Below are positions 1 through 8,130 of a stretch of 30,797 bases of DNA, piece after piece; the first letter of the stretch is position 1, and the number at the start of each line of letters is the position of its first letter. The notes beneath the pieces were generated by a model. The model had not been told where the DNA came from, ran no database searches, and worked only from the letters and a program-made list of their open reading frames with translations. Source of the stretch: JALYUA01 sp039931865 (GTDB taxonomy: Bacteria > Acidobacteriota > Thermoanaerobaculia > UBA5066 > Gp7-AA6). The stretch spans positions 1-30,797 of the forward strand of contig JBDTRB010000040.1 of assembly GCA_039931865.1 (NCBI GenBank), read 5' to 3'. The position numbers and the translations under genes were made by a program.

Positions 1-1
1 C

Positions 2-1354
2 CTGTCATCGTTGCTTCTTTTGGTGATTGCCGTACTGTCGCCCGCGTTTTCCCCGGCGGCTCCGCTCGTCGAGCCCAACGCCGGCAAGTGGAAGACCTGG
101 GTGCTCACGTCGGGCAGCGACTTCCGGCTGCCGCCTCCGCCTGGAGCCTCCGACACGCAGGCCGAGATCCGCGACCTGCTGCCTCTGACCTCTCAACTCA
201 GCGATGCGACTCTCGACAGGATCCGTTTCTGGGACGCCGGACCGCCTTCCTATCGCTGGGTCGACCTCGCCATCGCGCAGATCAGTCAGAAACCCTTCTC
301 CAACCAGAAGAACGCGCGTGCGATGGCTCTTTTGAACGTCGCCATTTACGACGCGACGATTGCGGCCTGGGACTCCAAGTACTCCTATAACCGACAGCGC
401 CCGAGCGTGACTAACAATCTCATCGCGACCGCCGTCGGCGTTCCGGCCAGCCCCTCCTATCCCTCCGAGCATGCGGTCGTTGCGTCCGCCGCGGCGGCGA
501 TTCTGTCCTACCTGTACCCAACCAATGCGCAGACATTCGTCGACGCGGCACGGGAAGCCTCCTACACGCGCGTGCTCGCAGGGGTGCAGTACCCGAGCGA
601 CGTGACGGCCGGCTACGCGCTCGGCAAGGTCGTCGCCGACCGCGTCATCGCGCAGGCCCGCACGGATGGGTCGGATGCCGTATGGACCGGAACCGTTCCC
701 ACAGGTCCCGGACTGTGGAACGGGACGAATCCCATCGAACCGTTGGCGGGGACCTGGAAGCCGTGGGTCCTGATATCCGGCGATCAGCTTCGGCCGGGTC
801 CGCCTCCCGCGTTCGATTCCGCGCAGGAGGCCACGGAGCTCGCGGAGATCAAGAGCTTTCCGCGCACGTTTGGATCTAACTCGAAGGCCTTCTACTGGCA
901 GACTTTCGACGGCATCCTGGCCGACTGGTACAACATCGCCGGCAAGCGGATCTTCGAGCACCATCTCGACGAGAATCAGCCGCGCGTGGCGCGCATCTAC
1001 GCGCTCATGTCCGTCGCGCACTACGACGCGTCCATCGCGTGCTGGGACGCGAAGTTCACGTACTGGGCGATCCGGCCGTTCCAGCTTGATCCCACCGTCG
1101 TGACGATTTTCACCACTCCAAATCACCCGAGTTACCCGGCGGCACACGGTACCCAGTCCGGAGCGATCTCTGAGGTCATGGCATACGCCTTCCCTCAGGA
1201 GGCGGCCTCGATCCGCGCGAAAGGGACCGAAGCCGGGATGTCGCGCATCTGGGCGGGAATTCACTTCCGCAGTGATGTGGAGGTCGGCCTGGCGCTCGGC
1301 CGCGCCGTCGCACAACTGGTCATCCAGCGTGTCCAGAACGATGGATCGCAGTAA
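2..1354 (+). CDS. Vanadium-dependent haloperoxidase / PAP2-superfamily exported protein, tandem-duplicated, 5' truncated
   Basis: The frame is open to the window edge, so the true start lies just outside; TTG at 11 is used for numbering. The first residues are a hydrophobic stretch ending SPAFSPAA, the remains of a signal peptide, so the protein is probably exported. Two homologous halves follow (about residues 24-222 and 246-446), each beginning WK-x-WVL-x-SG. Each carries the PAP2/vanadium-haloperoxidase signatures: K-x6-RP (K123..R130-P131; K348..R355-P356), a PSYP..H motif (148-154; 373-379) and an R..G...SD motif. The second half keeps the third-motif histidine (SRIWAGIH, H418); the first half has Gln193 there. 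The family oxidises halides with peroxide or hydrolyses phosphomonoesters; the substrate cannot be told from sequence. The gene is convergent with the glycosylase downstream. Confidence 0.85.
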   Translation: MSSLLLLVIAVLSPAFSPAAPLVEPNAGKWKTWVLTSGSDFRLPPPPGASDTQAEIRDLLPLTSQLSDATLDRIRFWDAGPPSYRWVDLAIAQISQKPFSNQKNARAMALLNVAIYDATIAAWDSKYSYNRQRPSVTNNLIATAVGVPASPSYPSEHAVVASAAAAILSYLYPTNAQTFVDAAREASYTRVLAGVQYPSDVTAGYALGKVVADRVIAQARTDGSDAVWTGTVPTGPGLWNGTNPIEPLAGTWKPWVLISGDQLRPGPPPAFDSAQEATELAEIKSFPRTFGSNSKAFYWQTFDGILADWYNIAGKRIFEHHLDENQPRVARIYALMSVAHYDASIACWDAKFTYWAIRPFQLDPTVVTIFTTPNHPSYPAAHGTQSGAISEVMAYAFPQEAASIRAKGTEAGMSRIWAGIHFRSDVEVGLALGRAVAQLVIQRVQNDGSQ

Positions 1355-1356
1355 AG

Positions 1357-1384
1357 GGAGGGGGCCGGCGCGCCGGTCCCCTCC
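1357..1384. terminator. Terminator-like palindrome after the haloperoxidase gene
   Basis: Two bases after the TAA stop lies an inverted repeat with 14-nt arms (1357-1370 and 1371-1384), complementary except for one G-T pair that would be a G-U wobble in RNA. No T-tract follows, so this is not a canonical intrinsic terminator. It lies between convergent genes and could act in either direction. Confidence 0.45.
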
Positions 1385-1507
1385 GGATGCCTTCAACGAG
1401 AGCGCCGGCGGCCTTCAATTGGACTCCGCCGCCGTGAAGAGCGATCTCGCGATCGCCCTGGCGAGATGAAGCGGAAGGCCAGCGGAGCGAAGGCGCGCCC
1501 TCCCTCT

Positions 1508-2407
1508 CTATCTCTTCTTTCTTTCCTCCAGCTCCTCCAGTGTCTTCGGCCAGTCTCCCCGGAGAAGCTGTGACAGTGCGCGGTCGGCGAGGAGCTTGCC
1601 GCCCGTCTGGCAGGTCGCGCAGTAGTTGGACTCGTTCTCCGCGTACACGATGCGCTGGACGGGCGAGCCGCAGTCGGGGCACGGCTTTCCGTAGCGGCCG
1701 TGGACCGCCATCCCTTCCCGGAAGGCGGTGACTTTTTCAGGAAACGCGCGGCCGGCCTCGGCCACGAACCGCTCGGTCCACGAGCCGAGGACCGCCACCG
1801 TCGCGGCGTGCAGGCGGCCCGCCTCCTCGTCCGTGAGGCGCGAGGTGAGCCTCACCGGCGAGAGGCGCGCCCGATGCAGGATCTCGTCCGAATACGCGTT
1901 GCCGATGCCGGAGAAGAGCCGCGGGTCAGTCAGAGCGCGCTTCAACGTGTGGTTCTCGCGCCGCAGCGCTGCCGCAAACGCCGCCCCCCCCGCCTCGAGC
2001 GGCTCGATCCCGCCGCGAGAGAAGGCCGCGAGGGCTTCCTCTCCGCGGACGACGTGGAGGGATGCGCGCTTCTTGCTGCTCGATTCGGTCAGCAGCAGCG
2101 TTCCGTCGTCGAAGTCGAACGCCGCGAGCGACGTCTTGCTGCGGAGGTGGACGCCCGCGCCGCGCCAGTGAAGCCGGCCGGCGACCATCAGGTGCAGCAC
2201 CAGGTAGAGATCGCCCTCGAGCTCGAACACGATCCTCTTCCCCATCCGCCGGAGCCCGGTGACGAACCGGCCGTTCGCTTCCGAGAGGGGCGGCGCGACG
2301 GTGCGGAGGAGAAAGGGACTGCCGAGACGGACCGAGAGGAGCTTCCGCCCCACGATCCGGCTCTCGAGGGCGTGGAGGTAGGCGACGACGTCGGGGAGCT
2401 CAGGCAT
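1508..2407 (-). CDS. mutM: Fpg/Nei-family DNA glycosylase (formamidopyrimidine-DNA glycosylase)
   Basis: This is a bifunctional DNA glycosylase/AP lyase that removes oxidised bases in base-excision repair. The 299-aa product begins MPELPDVVAY: Pro2 is the Schiff-base nucleophile and Glu3 the general acid of the family, and Lys57 in RRMGKRI matches the conserved lysine. A C-terminal zinc finger is present (Cys243, Cys246, Cys263, Cys266). The start is fixed by the need for Pro2 next to Met. Two differences from textbook MutM are visible: PELPD instead of PELPE, and about 30 residues after the zinc finger (ADRALSQLLRGDWP...) where classical Fpg ends almost at the last cysteine. This fits an Fpg/Nei-like subgroup, so 8-oxoG preference is not certain. 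Confidence 0.92.
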   Translation of the reverse strand: MPELPDVVAYLHALESRIVGRKLLSVRLGSPFLLRTVAPPLSEANGRFVTGLRRMGKRIVFELEGDLYLVLHLMVAGRLHWRGAGVHLRSKTSLAAFDFDDGTLLLTESSSKKRASLHVVRGEEALAAFSRGGIEPLEAGGAAFAAALRRENHTLKRALTDPRLFSGIGNAYSDEILHRARLSPVRLTSRLTDEEAGRLHAATVAVLGSWTERFVAEAGRAFPEKVTAFREGMAVHGRYGKPCPDCGSPVQRIVYAENESNYCATCQTGGKLLADRALSQLLRGDWPKTLEELEERKKR

Positions 2408-2414
2408 CGAAGAC

Positions 2415-2448
2415 GGTTAGGGGTCAGGGGTAGGGGTCAGGGGTCAGG
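2415..2448. repeat. Short tandem repeat, degenerate GGGGTCA units
   Basis: Immediately upstream of the glycosylase start, about five head-to-tail copies of a 7-bp unit (GGGGTCA, with GGGGTTA-like and 6-bp variants) are readable. A second array lies about 100 bp away in the same spacer. Confidence 0.7.
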
Positions 2449-2540
2449 CGTGTGGGATTCAAAAGGTCGCCCTCCTGGGTCTCATTCTCTTCTGAGTGAG
2501 AGGCGACCCCTCAACCCCATGCCGTCCCCGGTTCCCCCGC

Positions 2541-2565
2541 CTCACCCCTCACCCCTCACCCCTCA
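2541..2565. repeat. Short tandem repeat, CTCACCC units
   Basis: About 3.6 exact head-to-tail copies of the 7-bp unit CTCACCC lie in the spacer between the divergent glycosylase and FAD-reductase genes. The unit is similar to, but not the exact complement of, the GGGGTCA unit upstream. Confidence 0.75.
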
Positions 2566-2590
2566 CGGCCCCGGTGCCTCGCCTCGGTTG

Positions 2591-2599
2591 GCTACAATC
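2591..2599 (+). promoter_or_regulatory. -10-like box of the FAD-reductase/polyferredoxin gene
   Basis: GCTACAATC contains TACAAT (2593-2598, 5/6 match to TATAAT) and fits the GYTANNATC pattern seen before other genes in this window. No clear -35 box is seen. It implies a leader of about 70 nt before the ATG at 2674. Confidence 0.4.
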
Positions 2600-2663
2600 T
2601 CCGCTGAAACCGTCAGACTCACCCGGAATCCAAGCTCCCGTCACGCCCGTATCTTCGCCATCC

Positions 2664-2669
2664 AGGAGG
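2664..2669 (+). promoter_or_regulatory. Shine-Dalgarno site for the 2674 start
   Basis: A perfect AGGAGG lies 4 nt before the ATG at 2674 and decides that start. Confidence 0.75.
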
Positions 2670-2673
2670 CGCC

Positions 2674-5121
2674 ATGGGTCCGATCGCGAGATACACACAC
2701 TGGCTGCACACCCGCTGGCCGGCCGGGACGGTGGAGCGGCTGCCGGACGTTCGCGAGGACGGGACGACGGCCGTTCCCGGGGTGCGCGTCGTCGGCGATC
2801 TGACCGGCGTTCCCCTCCTGAAGTTCTCATCCGACACGGGCGCCCGCGCCGTGCAGGCGATCGTGGCGGAGCCGGATTTCGCGGGAAGCCGCGGAAGCGA
2901 CCCGGAAGTTTTGGACGTCGCGATCATCGGCGGCGGCGTCTCCGGCATCGCCGCGGCGCTCGAAGCGAAGACGAAGGGGCTCTCTTTCGTGGTGTTCGAA
3001 GCGACGGAGATCTTCTCGACAGTCGCGAACTTTCCGAAGGGCAAGCCGATCTACACCTACCCGACCGACATGACTCCCGCGGGAGAGCTCCAGTTCAAGA
3101 GCGAAGTCCATCCGAAGGAAGAGCTCCTGGCATCCATGGAGGCGAAGCGCCGGGAGGCGGGCGTCGAAGTGACGGTCGCGCGCATCGAACGGATCGAGCG
3201 CAAGGGCGGCACTCTGCTGCTCCACCACGGCGACAAGGGCAAGACCGTCACGAAGGCCCGGCGGGCCATCGTCGCGATCGGCCGGAGCGGGAACCACCGG
3301 CGGCTCGGCGTTCCCGGTGAGAACCTCGGGAAGGTTTTCAACCGGCTGTACGACCCGAAGGAGTTCGCCGGAAAGAACGCGCTCGTCGTCGGCGGCGGGG
3401 ACTCGGCGCTCGAGACCGCCATCGCCCTCGCCAACGCCGGCGCGCACGTGACGCTCTCCTACCGCAAGAAGGAGTTCGCACGCCCCAAGCCGGAGAACGT
3501 GGCGAAGATCCAGGCGCTCGAAAAGGATCCGTCCGCCCCGATGGACATCGAACACCCGAGTTCCGAGCGAGTGACGACAGCGACGGGCGCCTTCATGCGC
3601 GTCAAGGGTGATGATCACACGCCGGGCTCGATCCGCCTCGTGATGGCCTCGGACGTCGCGCGGGTGGAGGATGCGAAGGTCGCCCTGAAGGACGAAGCCG
3701 GCAAAGAAGAGGTGCTGGACAACGACGTCGTCTTCACGATGCTAGGCCGCGAGGCCCCGCTCGAGTTTTTCCGCCGGTCGGGCATTCCTATCCGCGGCGA
3801 ATGGCGCGCCGGGATCATCTCCGGCTTCGCCGCGTTTCTGCTCGCCTGCCTCTTCCTCTACAACTGGAAGGCGGGCGGCGACGTCAACCAGTACTTCCAG
3901 AAGCACGGACTCTTTCCCTACAACGTGCCGGGGCTCTTCGAGAAAGCGGGCGGTTCGCTCGCTTCCGCGGCGAAAAACCCCGCCACTCTCCTGGGCACCT
4001 TCACGCTCTCGCTGACGGAGCCCGGCTTCTACTACTCGTTCGCGTACTGTCTCTGCGTCCTCCTTTTCGGCATCGCGCGGATCCGCCGCCGCAAGACGCC
4101 CTACGTCACACGCCAGACGATCACGCTCACGCTCATCCAGTGGATCCCGCTGTTTCTCCTCCCGTACCTGCTGCTCCCGTGGCTCGGACACAACGGCGTC
4201 TTCGATCACGGCTTCGGGAAGACGTTCGCCGACCACCTTTTCCCCGCCGCCAATTACGGGCAGGGGCGCGAGTACTGGCGCGCGTTCGGTTTCATCCTCG
4301 CCTGGCCGCTCTTCATCTGGAACGTCTTCTCCTCGCAGCCGATGACCTGGTGGCTCGCGATCACCTTCATCCAGACGTTCGTGATCATCCCGCTGATCAT
4401 CCGGCGGTGGGGCAAGGGCGCGTACTGCGGCTGGATCTGCTCGTGCGGCGCGCTCGCCGAGACGATGGGCGACACGCAGAGGCAGAAGATGCCGCATGGG
4501 CCCCTCTGGAACCGCGTGAACATGACAGGGCAGGTCATCCTGGTGGCGGCCTTCGCTCTCTTCTTCGCGCGCGTGATCTCGTGGACGTGGCCCAACACGA
4601 AAGTCGGAGGCGCCTCAGGAAAGTTCTTCTCGGGGCTGCTCTCGAACTGGTCGGTGCTGGGGGTTCAGCTCAACTACTACCACCTGGTCGACATCTTCCT
4701 CGCGGGGATCGTCGGCGTCGGCTTCTACTTCTGGTTCTCGGGCCGCGTCTGGTGCCGCTTCGCGTGCCCGCTCGCCGCGCTGATGCACATCTACGCGCGG
4801 TTCACGAAGTTCCGGATCTTCCCGGAGAAAAGCAAGTGCATCTCGTGCAACGTGTGCACGTCGGTGTGCCACCAGGGCATCGACGTGATGAACTTCGCCA
4901 ACAAGGGGTTGCCGATGGAGGACCCCGAGTGCGTGCGCTGCTCGGCCTGCGTGCAGTCCTGCCCCACCGGCGTCCTGCAGTTCGGCCGCTACGGCTCGAC
5001 GGGTCTGCCGGTGCTCGATCGCCTCCCCGCCTCCCCCGTCCTGATGAAGGAGGCCGGGAAGAAAGGCGGCATCCCGATCGGCGGCTATCCCGGAATGCCT
5101 TCGAAGACGTTCAGCGCCTGA
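2674..5121 (+). CDS. FAD/NAD(P) oxidoreductase fused to a membrane NapH/NosR-type [4Fe-4S] polyferredoxin
   Basis: This 815-aa protein joins a flavin reductase to a membrane iron-sulfur module. Residues about 76-375 form a thioredoxin-reductase-like two-nucleotide-binding fold (GGGVSG at 86-91; GGGDSALE at 240-247) with no CxxC redox pair. From about 379 there are several hydrophobic membrane segments. Next come NapH/CcoG-type cysteine motifs: YCGWICSCG from 584, and WCRFACP from 693. Two ferredoxin clusters follow (Cys722/725/728/732 and Cys753/756/759/763, the latter ending CP). Inferred role: electron transfer from NAD(P)H through FAD and Fe-S centres to an unknown membrane or periplasmic acceptor. 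Residues 25-67 (VPGVRVVGDLTG...) resemble the segment that normally closes the FAD domain at its C-terminus, so the flavin fold looks circularly permuted. Confidence 0.88.
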   Translation: MGPIARYTHWLHTRWPAGTVERLPDVREDGTTAVPGVRVVGDLTGVPLLKFSSDTGARAVQAIVAEPDFAGSRGSDPEVLDVAIIGGGVSGIAAALEAKTKGLSFVVFEATEIFSTVANFPKGKPIYTYPTDMTPAGELQFKSEVHPKEELLASMEAKRREAGVEVTVARIERIERKGGTLLLHHGDKGKTVTKARRAIVAIGRSGNHRRLGVPGENLGKVFNRLYDPKEFAGKNALVVGGGDSALETAIALANAGAHVTLSYRKKEFARPKPENVAKIQALEKDPSAPMDIEHPSSERVTTATGAFMRVKGDDHTPGSIRLVMASDVARVEDAKVALKDEAGKEEVLDNDVVFTMLGREAPLEFFRRSGIPIRGEWRAGIISGFAAFLLACLFLYNWKAGGDVNQYFQKHGLFPYNVPGLFEKAGGSLASAAKNPATLLGTFTLSLTEPGFYYSFAYCLCVLLFGIARIRRRKTPYVTRQTITLTLIQWIPLFLLPYLLLPWLGHNGVFDHGFGKTFADHLFPAANYGQGREYWRAFGFILAWPLFIWNVFSSQPMTWWLAITFIQTFVIIPLIIRRWGKGAYCGWICSCGALAETMGDTQRQKMPHGPLWNRVNMTGQVILVAAFALFFARVISWTWPNTKVGGASGKFFSGLLSNWSVLGVQLNYYHLVDIFLAGIVGVGFYFWFSGRVWCRFACPLAALMHIYARFTKFRIFPEKSKCISCNVCTSVCHQGIDVMNFANKGLPMEDPECVRCSACVQSCPTGVLQFGRYGSTGLPVLDRLPASPVLMKEAGKKGGIPIGGYPGMPSKTFSA

Positions 5122-5173
5122 CACTCTTTCAAAGCCTCAAAAGCGCGAGCCGGGTGCGGAGAGATGCTGGCCC

Positions 5174-5182
5174 GTTAGAATC
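5174..5182 (+). promoter_or_regulatory. -10-like box, predicted leaderless start of the M28 peptidase gene
   Basis: GTTAGAATC holds TAGAAT (5176-5181), with 7 nt between it and the ATG at 5189. Transcription would start at or next to the start codon. No Shine-Dalgarno sequence is present, which fits leaderless initiation. Confidence 0.5.
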
Positions 5183-5188
5183 CCGGCG

Positions 5189-8098
5189 ATGAAACCCTTC
5201 AGCCGGTTGCTCCCTGCCGTAGCGGCGGTATGGGCGATGCTGACCCTGTCGAGCGCCGCCCTCTCGCCTTCCGCAGACTCGGTGGCCGACCGCTTTGCGC
5301 GCGATGTCGCGACGCTCGCCGCCGACGACATGGAGGGCCGCGGCCTCGGGACGAAGGGGCTCGATCGGGCGGCCGACTGGATCGAGTCGCGCCTGCGCGC
5401 GTTGAAGCTCGAGCCTGCCTTCGCCGGCTCGTACCGGCAGCCGTTCGACGTCAAGATCGGCGTGGCTCTCGAGCCCGGTAACGCTCTCTCCGGAGTCGCG
5501 GAGGGCGACTGGTCGCCTCTCGGCTTCTCTTCGGCCGGTGCGTTCTCCGGCGAGATCGCGTTCGTGGGTTACGGCATCGAAGCGGCGCCGCTCGACTATC
5601 GGGAGCTCTCCGGCGTCGATTTGAAGGGCAAGGTCGCGCTGATGCTCCGTTACGAGCCGCAGGAGAAGGACGACGCCTCGAAGTTCGACGGGCGGCGTCC
5701 GAGCCGCTGGTCCGCTCCGCGGTACAAGGTGCTGCAGGCGCGCGAGCGGGGCGCGGTCGCGGTCGTCTTCGTGGACGGGCCGCTGCAGGACGAAGGCAAG
5801 GACAAGCTCCCGGCGCTGCGCAACGACGGGCCGGAGAGCCCGGCGGGGATTCCCGTGCTGCAGGTTCGGCTTTCCGTCGCGCGGAAGTGGCTCTCCGGAG
5901 ACGGCATTTCGCTCGACGCCTTCCAGAAATCCGTGGACTCGGACCTGAAGCCGCGCTCCACGGGCGCTACCGGAGTCCGCCTCGATGGACGCGTCGCGCT
6001 GCGCGCCTCCTACGCGAAGGCGGCGAACCTTGCGGGCGTGATCCCCGGCCGGGGCGCGCTCGCGAAAGAGGTCGTCGTGATCGGCGCGCACTACGACCAC
6101 CTCGGATACGGCGGCGCGGGCTCGATGAAGCCGAACACCCGCGCCATCCACCACGGAGCCGACGACAACGCGTCCGGGACCGCCGCGGTGCTTCTGGCCG
6201 CGCGCAAGCTGACGGCGGACCTCGCCTCTCAGACGAACCGGCGCACCGTGGTGTTCGCGCTCTTCTCCGGCGAGGAGGTCGGCCTCGCGGGCTCGTCGTG
6301 GCTCGTCGCGCATCCGCCGTTCCCGTTCGAGAACGTGAAGGCGATGGTCAACCTCGACATGGTCGGGGCGCTCCAGAACGACGAGCTGATCGTACTCGGC
6401 ACCGAGTCCGCGAAGGAGTGGGCGGCCGCAATCGCGCCGCTCGGCGAAGAGGCGGGGTTGAAGATCCTGGGACGCGGCGACGGCTACGGCCCGTCGGACC
6501 AGACGTCGTTCTATGCAAAGCAGGTCCCGGTGCTGCACTTCTTCACCGGCACCCACATCCGGTACCACACGCCCGAGGACACGGCGGATGCGATCAACGC
6601 GGCGGGCGGCGCGAAGGTGATCGACTTCACCGCCCGCGTCGGGGAAGCGCTGGCGCTCGGGCGCGTGACGCCGCTGTACGCGCGGAGCGCCGCCGCGCCG
6701 CCGATGGAAGGCGACCGCCGCGGCTACGGCTCTTATCTCGGGACCGTCCCGGACTTCAAGGCGATGGAGGCGACCGAGGGCGGCGTGCTACTGTCGGACG
6801 TGCGCACCGGCGGTCCCGCGGACCTCGCGGGCATCCGCGGAGGCGACCGCATCCTGGCCATGGCCGGAACGAAGATCGCGAACCTCTACGACATGACGTA
6901 CGCGCTCGAGGACCACAAGCCCGGCGAGACGATCGACGTCGTCGTCGAGCGGGGCGGGGAAAAGAAGACCCTGAGAGCGACGCTCGGCGAGCGCCGGGCG
7001 GCGCCGGATCAGGCGGGAGCTCCGCAGGCAGCGTCTTCGCCCTCCCCCCGCGCGAGTGCCGGGACGACTCCGGCCAGCGCCGCCTGGAGTCCCCGCGCCG
7101 GCAAGCCGTTCGAGAAGTCGTTCGACGGCGAGCGCCACCTCGCTGACGTACGCCAGCTCACGTTCGGAGGCGAAAACGCCGAGGCGTACTTCTCTCCCGA
7201 CGGACGAAAGGTCATCTACCAGGCGACTCCGCGCGGCGCGTCCTGCGACCAGGAGTACGTGCTCGATCTTTCGACCGGCGACTCGCAGCGGGTCTCCGAC
7301 GGGAAGGGCCGCACCACCTGCGGATACTTCCGCTACCCGCAGGGCGACCGCATCGTCTACTCCTCGACGAGAGGCGGGGGCGACGCGTGCCCCCCGGTGC
7401 CTGACCGGTCGAAGGGGTACGTCTGGCCGATCTACGACACGTACGACATCTGGACGGCGCTGCCGGATGGATCCTCGCCGCGCCTCCTCATGAAATCGCC
7501 CGGCTACGACGCCGAGGCCACGTGGAACCCGATGGGCGGCAGGATCGTCTTCACGTCCGACCGCGACGGCGACCTCGACCTCTACGAGATGGACGAGGAA
7601 GGAAAGAACGTGCGGCGCCTGACCACGACGCCCGGGTACGACGGCGGCGCGTTCTACAGCCCCGACGGAAGCGAGATCGTCTGGCGCGCCAGCCGGCCCG
7701 AGGGAGCGGAGCTCGCGGAATACCGGGCGCTTCTCAAGCAGGGGCTGATCCGCCCGACGAAGCTCGACATCTACGCGATGAAGGCGGACGGCACGAAAGT
7801 CCGGCGGCTGACCGACAACGGGGCCGCGAACTTCTGCCCGCTCTTCACCGCCGACGGCAAAAAGGTGATGTGGTCGTCGAACGTCGGAGACCCGAAAGGG
7901 CGCGAGTTCGATCTGTGGATGGTGGACAATCAGGGCGGAACGCCGGAAAAAGTGACGACCGCGCCCGGCTTCGACGGCTTCCCGCACTTCTCGCCGGACG
8001 GGAAATGGATCGTCTGGGCGAGCAACCGCGCGGACCCGGCGAGCCACGAGACGAACCTGTTCATTGCCAGGTGGCTGGAGTCGATGCAAGGGCAGTAG
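5189..8098 (+). CDS. Secreted M28-family metallopeptidase with PDZ domain and TolB-like propeller
   Basis: The 969-aa protein has an N-terminal signal peptide (MKPFSRLLPAVAAVWAMLTL...). A protease-associated-type insert (about residues 90-270) precedes an M28 zinc aminopeptidase domain. The five expected ligands of the two-zinc centre are visible: His301 (GAHYDH), Asp325 (GADDN), Glu362/Glu363 (SGEE), Asp390 (NLDMVG) and His460 (RYHTPED). A PDZ domain covers about 514-610, followed by a Pro/Ala-rich linker. A C-terminal PD40/TolB-like beta-propeller runs from about 650 to the end, with repeated FSPDG-x-x-I/V-x-x-S/A units. Inferred role: periplasmic or extracellular peptide breakdown, with the PDZ and propeller recognising substrate. 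The gene lies 67 nt after the FAD-reductase gene but has its own predicted promoter. Confidence 0.93.
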   Translation: MKPFSRLLPAVAAVWAMLTLSSAALSPSADSVADRFARDVATLAADDMEGRGLGTKGLDRAADWIESRLRALKLEPAFAGSYRQPFDVKIGVALEPGNALSGVAEGDWSPLGFSSAGAFSGEIAFVGYGIEAAPLDYRELSGVDLKGKVALMLRYEPQEKDDASKFDGRRPSRWSAPRYKVLQARERGAVAVVFVDGPLQDEGKDKLPALRNDGPESPAGIPVLQVRLSVARKWLSGDGISLDAFQKSVDSDLKPRSTGATGVRLDGRVALRASYAKAANLAGVIPGRGALAKEVVVIGAHYDHLGYGGAGSMKPNTRAIHHGADDNASGTAAVLLAARKLTADLASQTNRRTVVFALFSGEEVGLAGSSWLVAHPPFPFENVKAMVNLDMVGALQNDELIVLGTESAKEWAAAIAPLGEEAGLKILGRGDGYGPSDQTSFYAKQVPVLHFFTGTHIRYHTPEDTADAINAAGGAKVIDFTARVGEALALGRVTPLYARSAAAPPMEGDRRGYGSYLGTVPDFKAMEATEGGVLLSDVRTGGPADLAGIRGGDRILAMAGTKIANLYDMTYALEDHKPGETIDVVVERGGEKKTLRATLGERRAAPDQAGAPQAASSPSPRASAGTTPASAAWSPRAGKPFEKSFDGERHLADVRQLTFGGENAEAYFSPDGRKVIYQATPRGASCDQEYVLDLSTGDSQRVSDGKGRTTCGYFRYPQGDRIVYSSTRGGGDACPPVPDRSKGYVWPIYDTYDIWTALPDGSSPRLLMKSPGYDAEATWNPMGGRIVFTSDRDGDLDLYEMDEEGKNVRRLTTTPGYDGGAFYSPDGSEIVWRASRPEGAELAEYRALLKQGLIRPTKLDIYAMKADGTKVRRLTDNGAANFCPLFTADGKKVMWSSNVGDPKGREFDLWMVDNQGGTPEKVTTAPGFDGFPHFSPDGKWIVWASNRADPASHETNLFIARWLESMQGQ

Positions 8099-8125
8099 AT
8101 GGAAGCGGAGTAGATGGAAAGGGAG
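8096..8125 (+). repeat. Duplicated 15-bp unit carrying the ribosome-binding site
   Basis: Two adjacent 15-bp copies (TAGATGGAAGCGGAG and TAGATGGAAAGGGAG, one mismatch) run from the stop codon of the M28 gene to 5 nt before the next ATG. The second copy supplies the GGGAG Shine-Dalgarno for the gene at 8131. Confidence 0.75.
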
Positions 8126-8130
8126 CAATC

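Noticed and set aside
5..1396. 463-aa minus-strand ORF opposite the haloperoxidase
   Set aside because: Arg/Gly-rich translation with no family resemblance. The plus-strand frame has clear conserved motifs, and long antisense frames are expected at this GC content.
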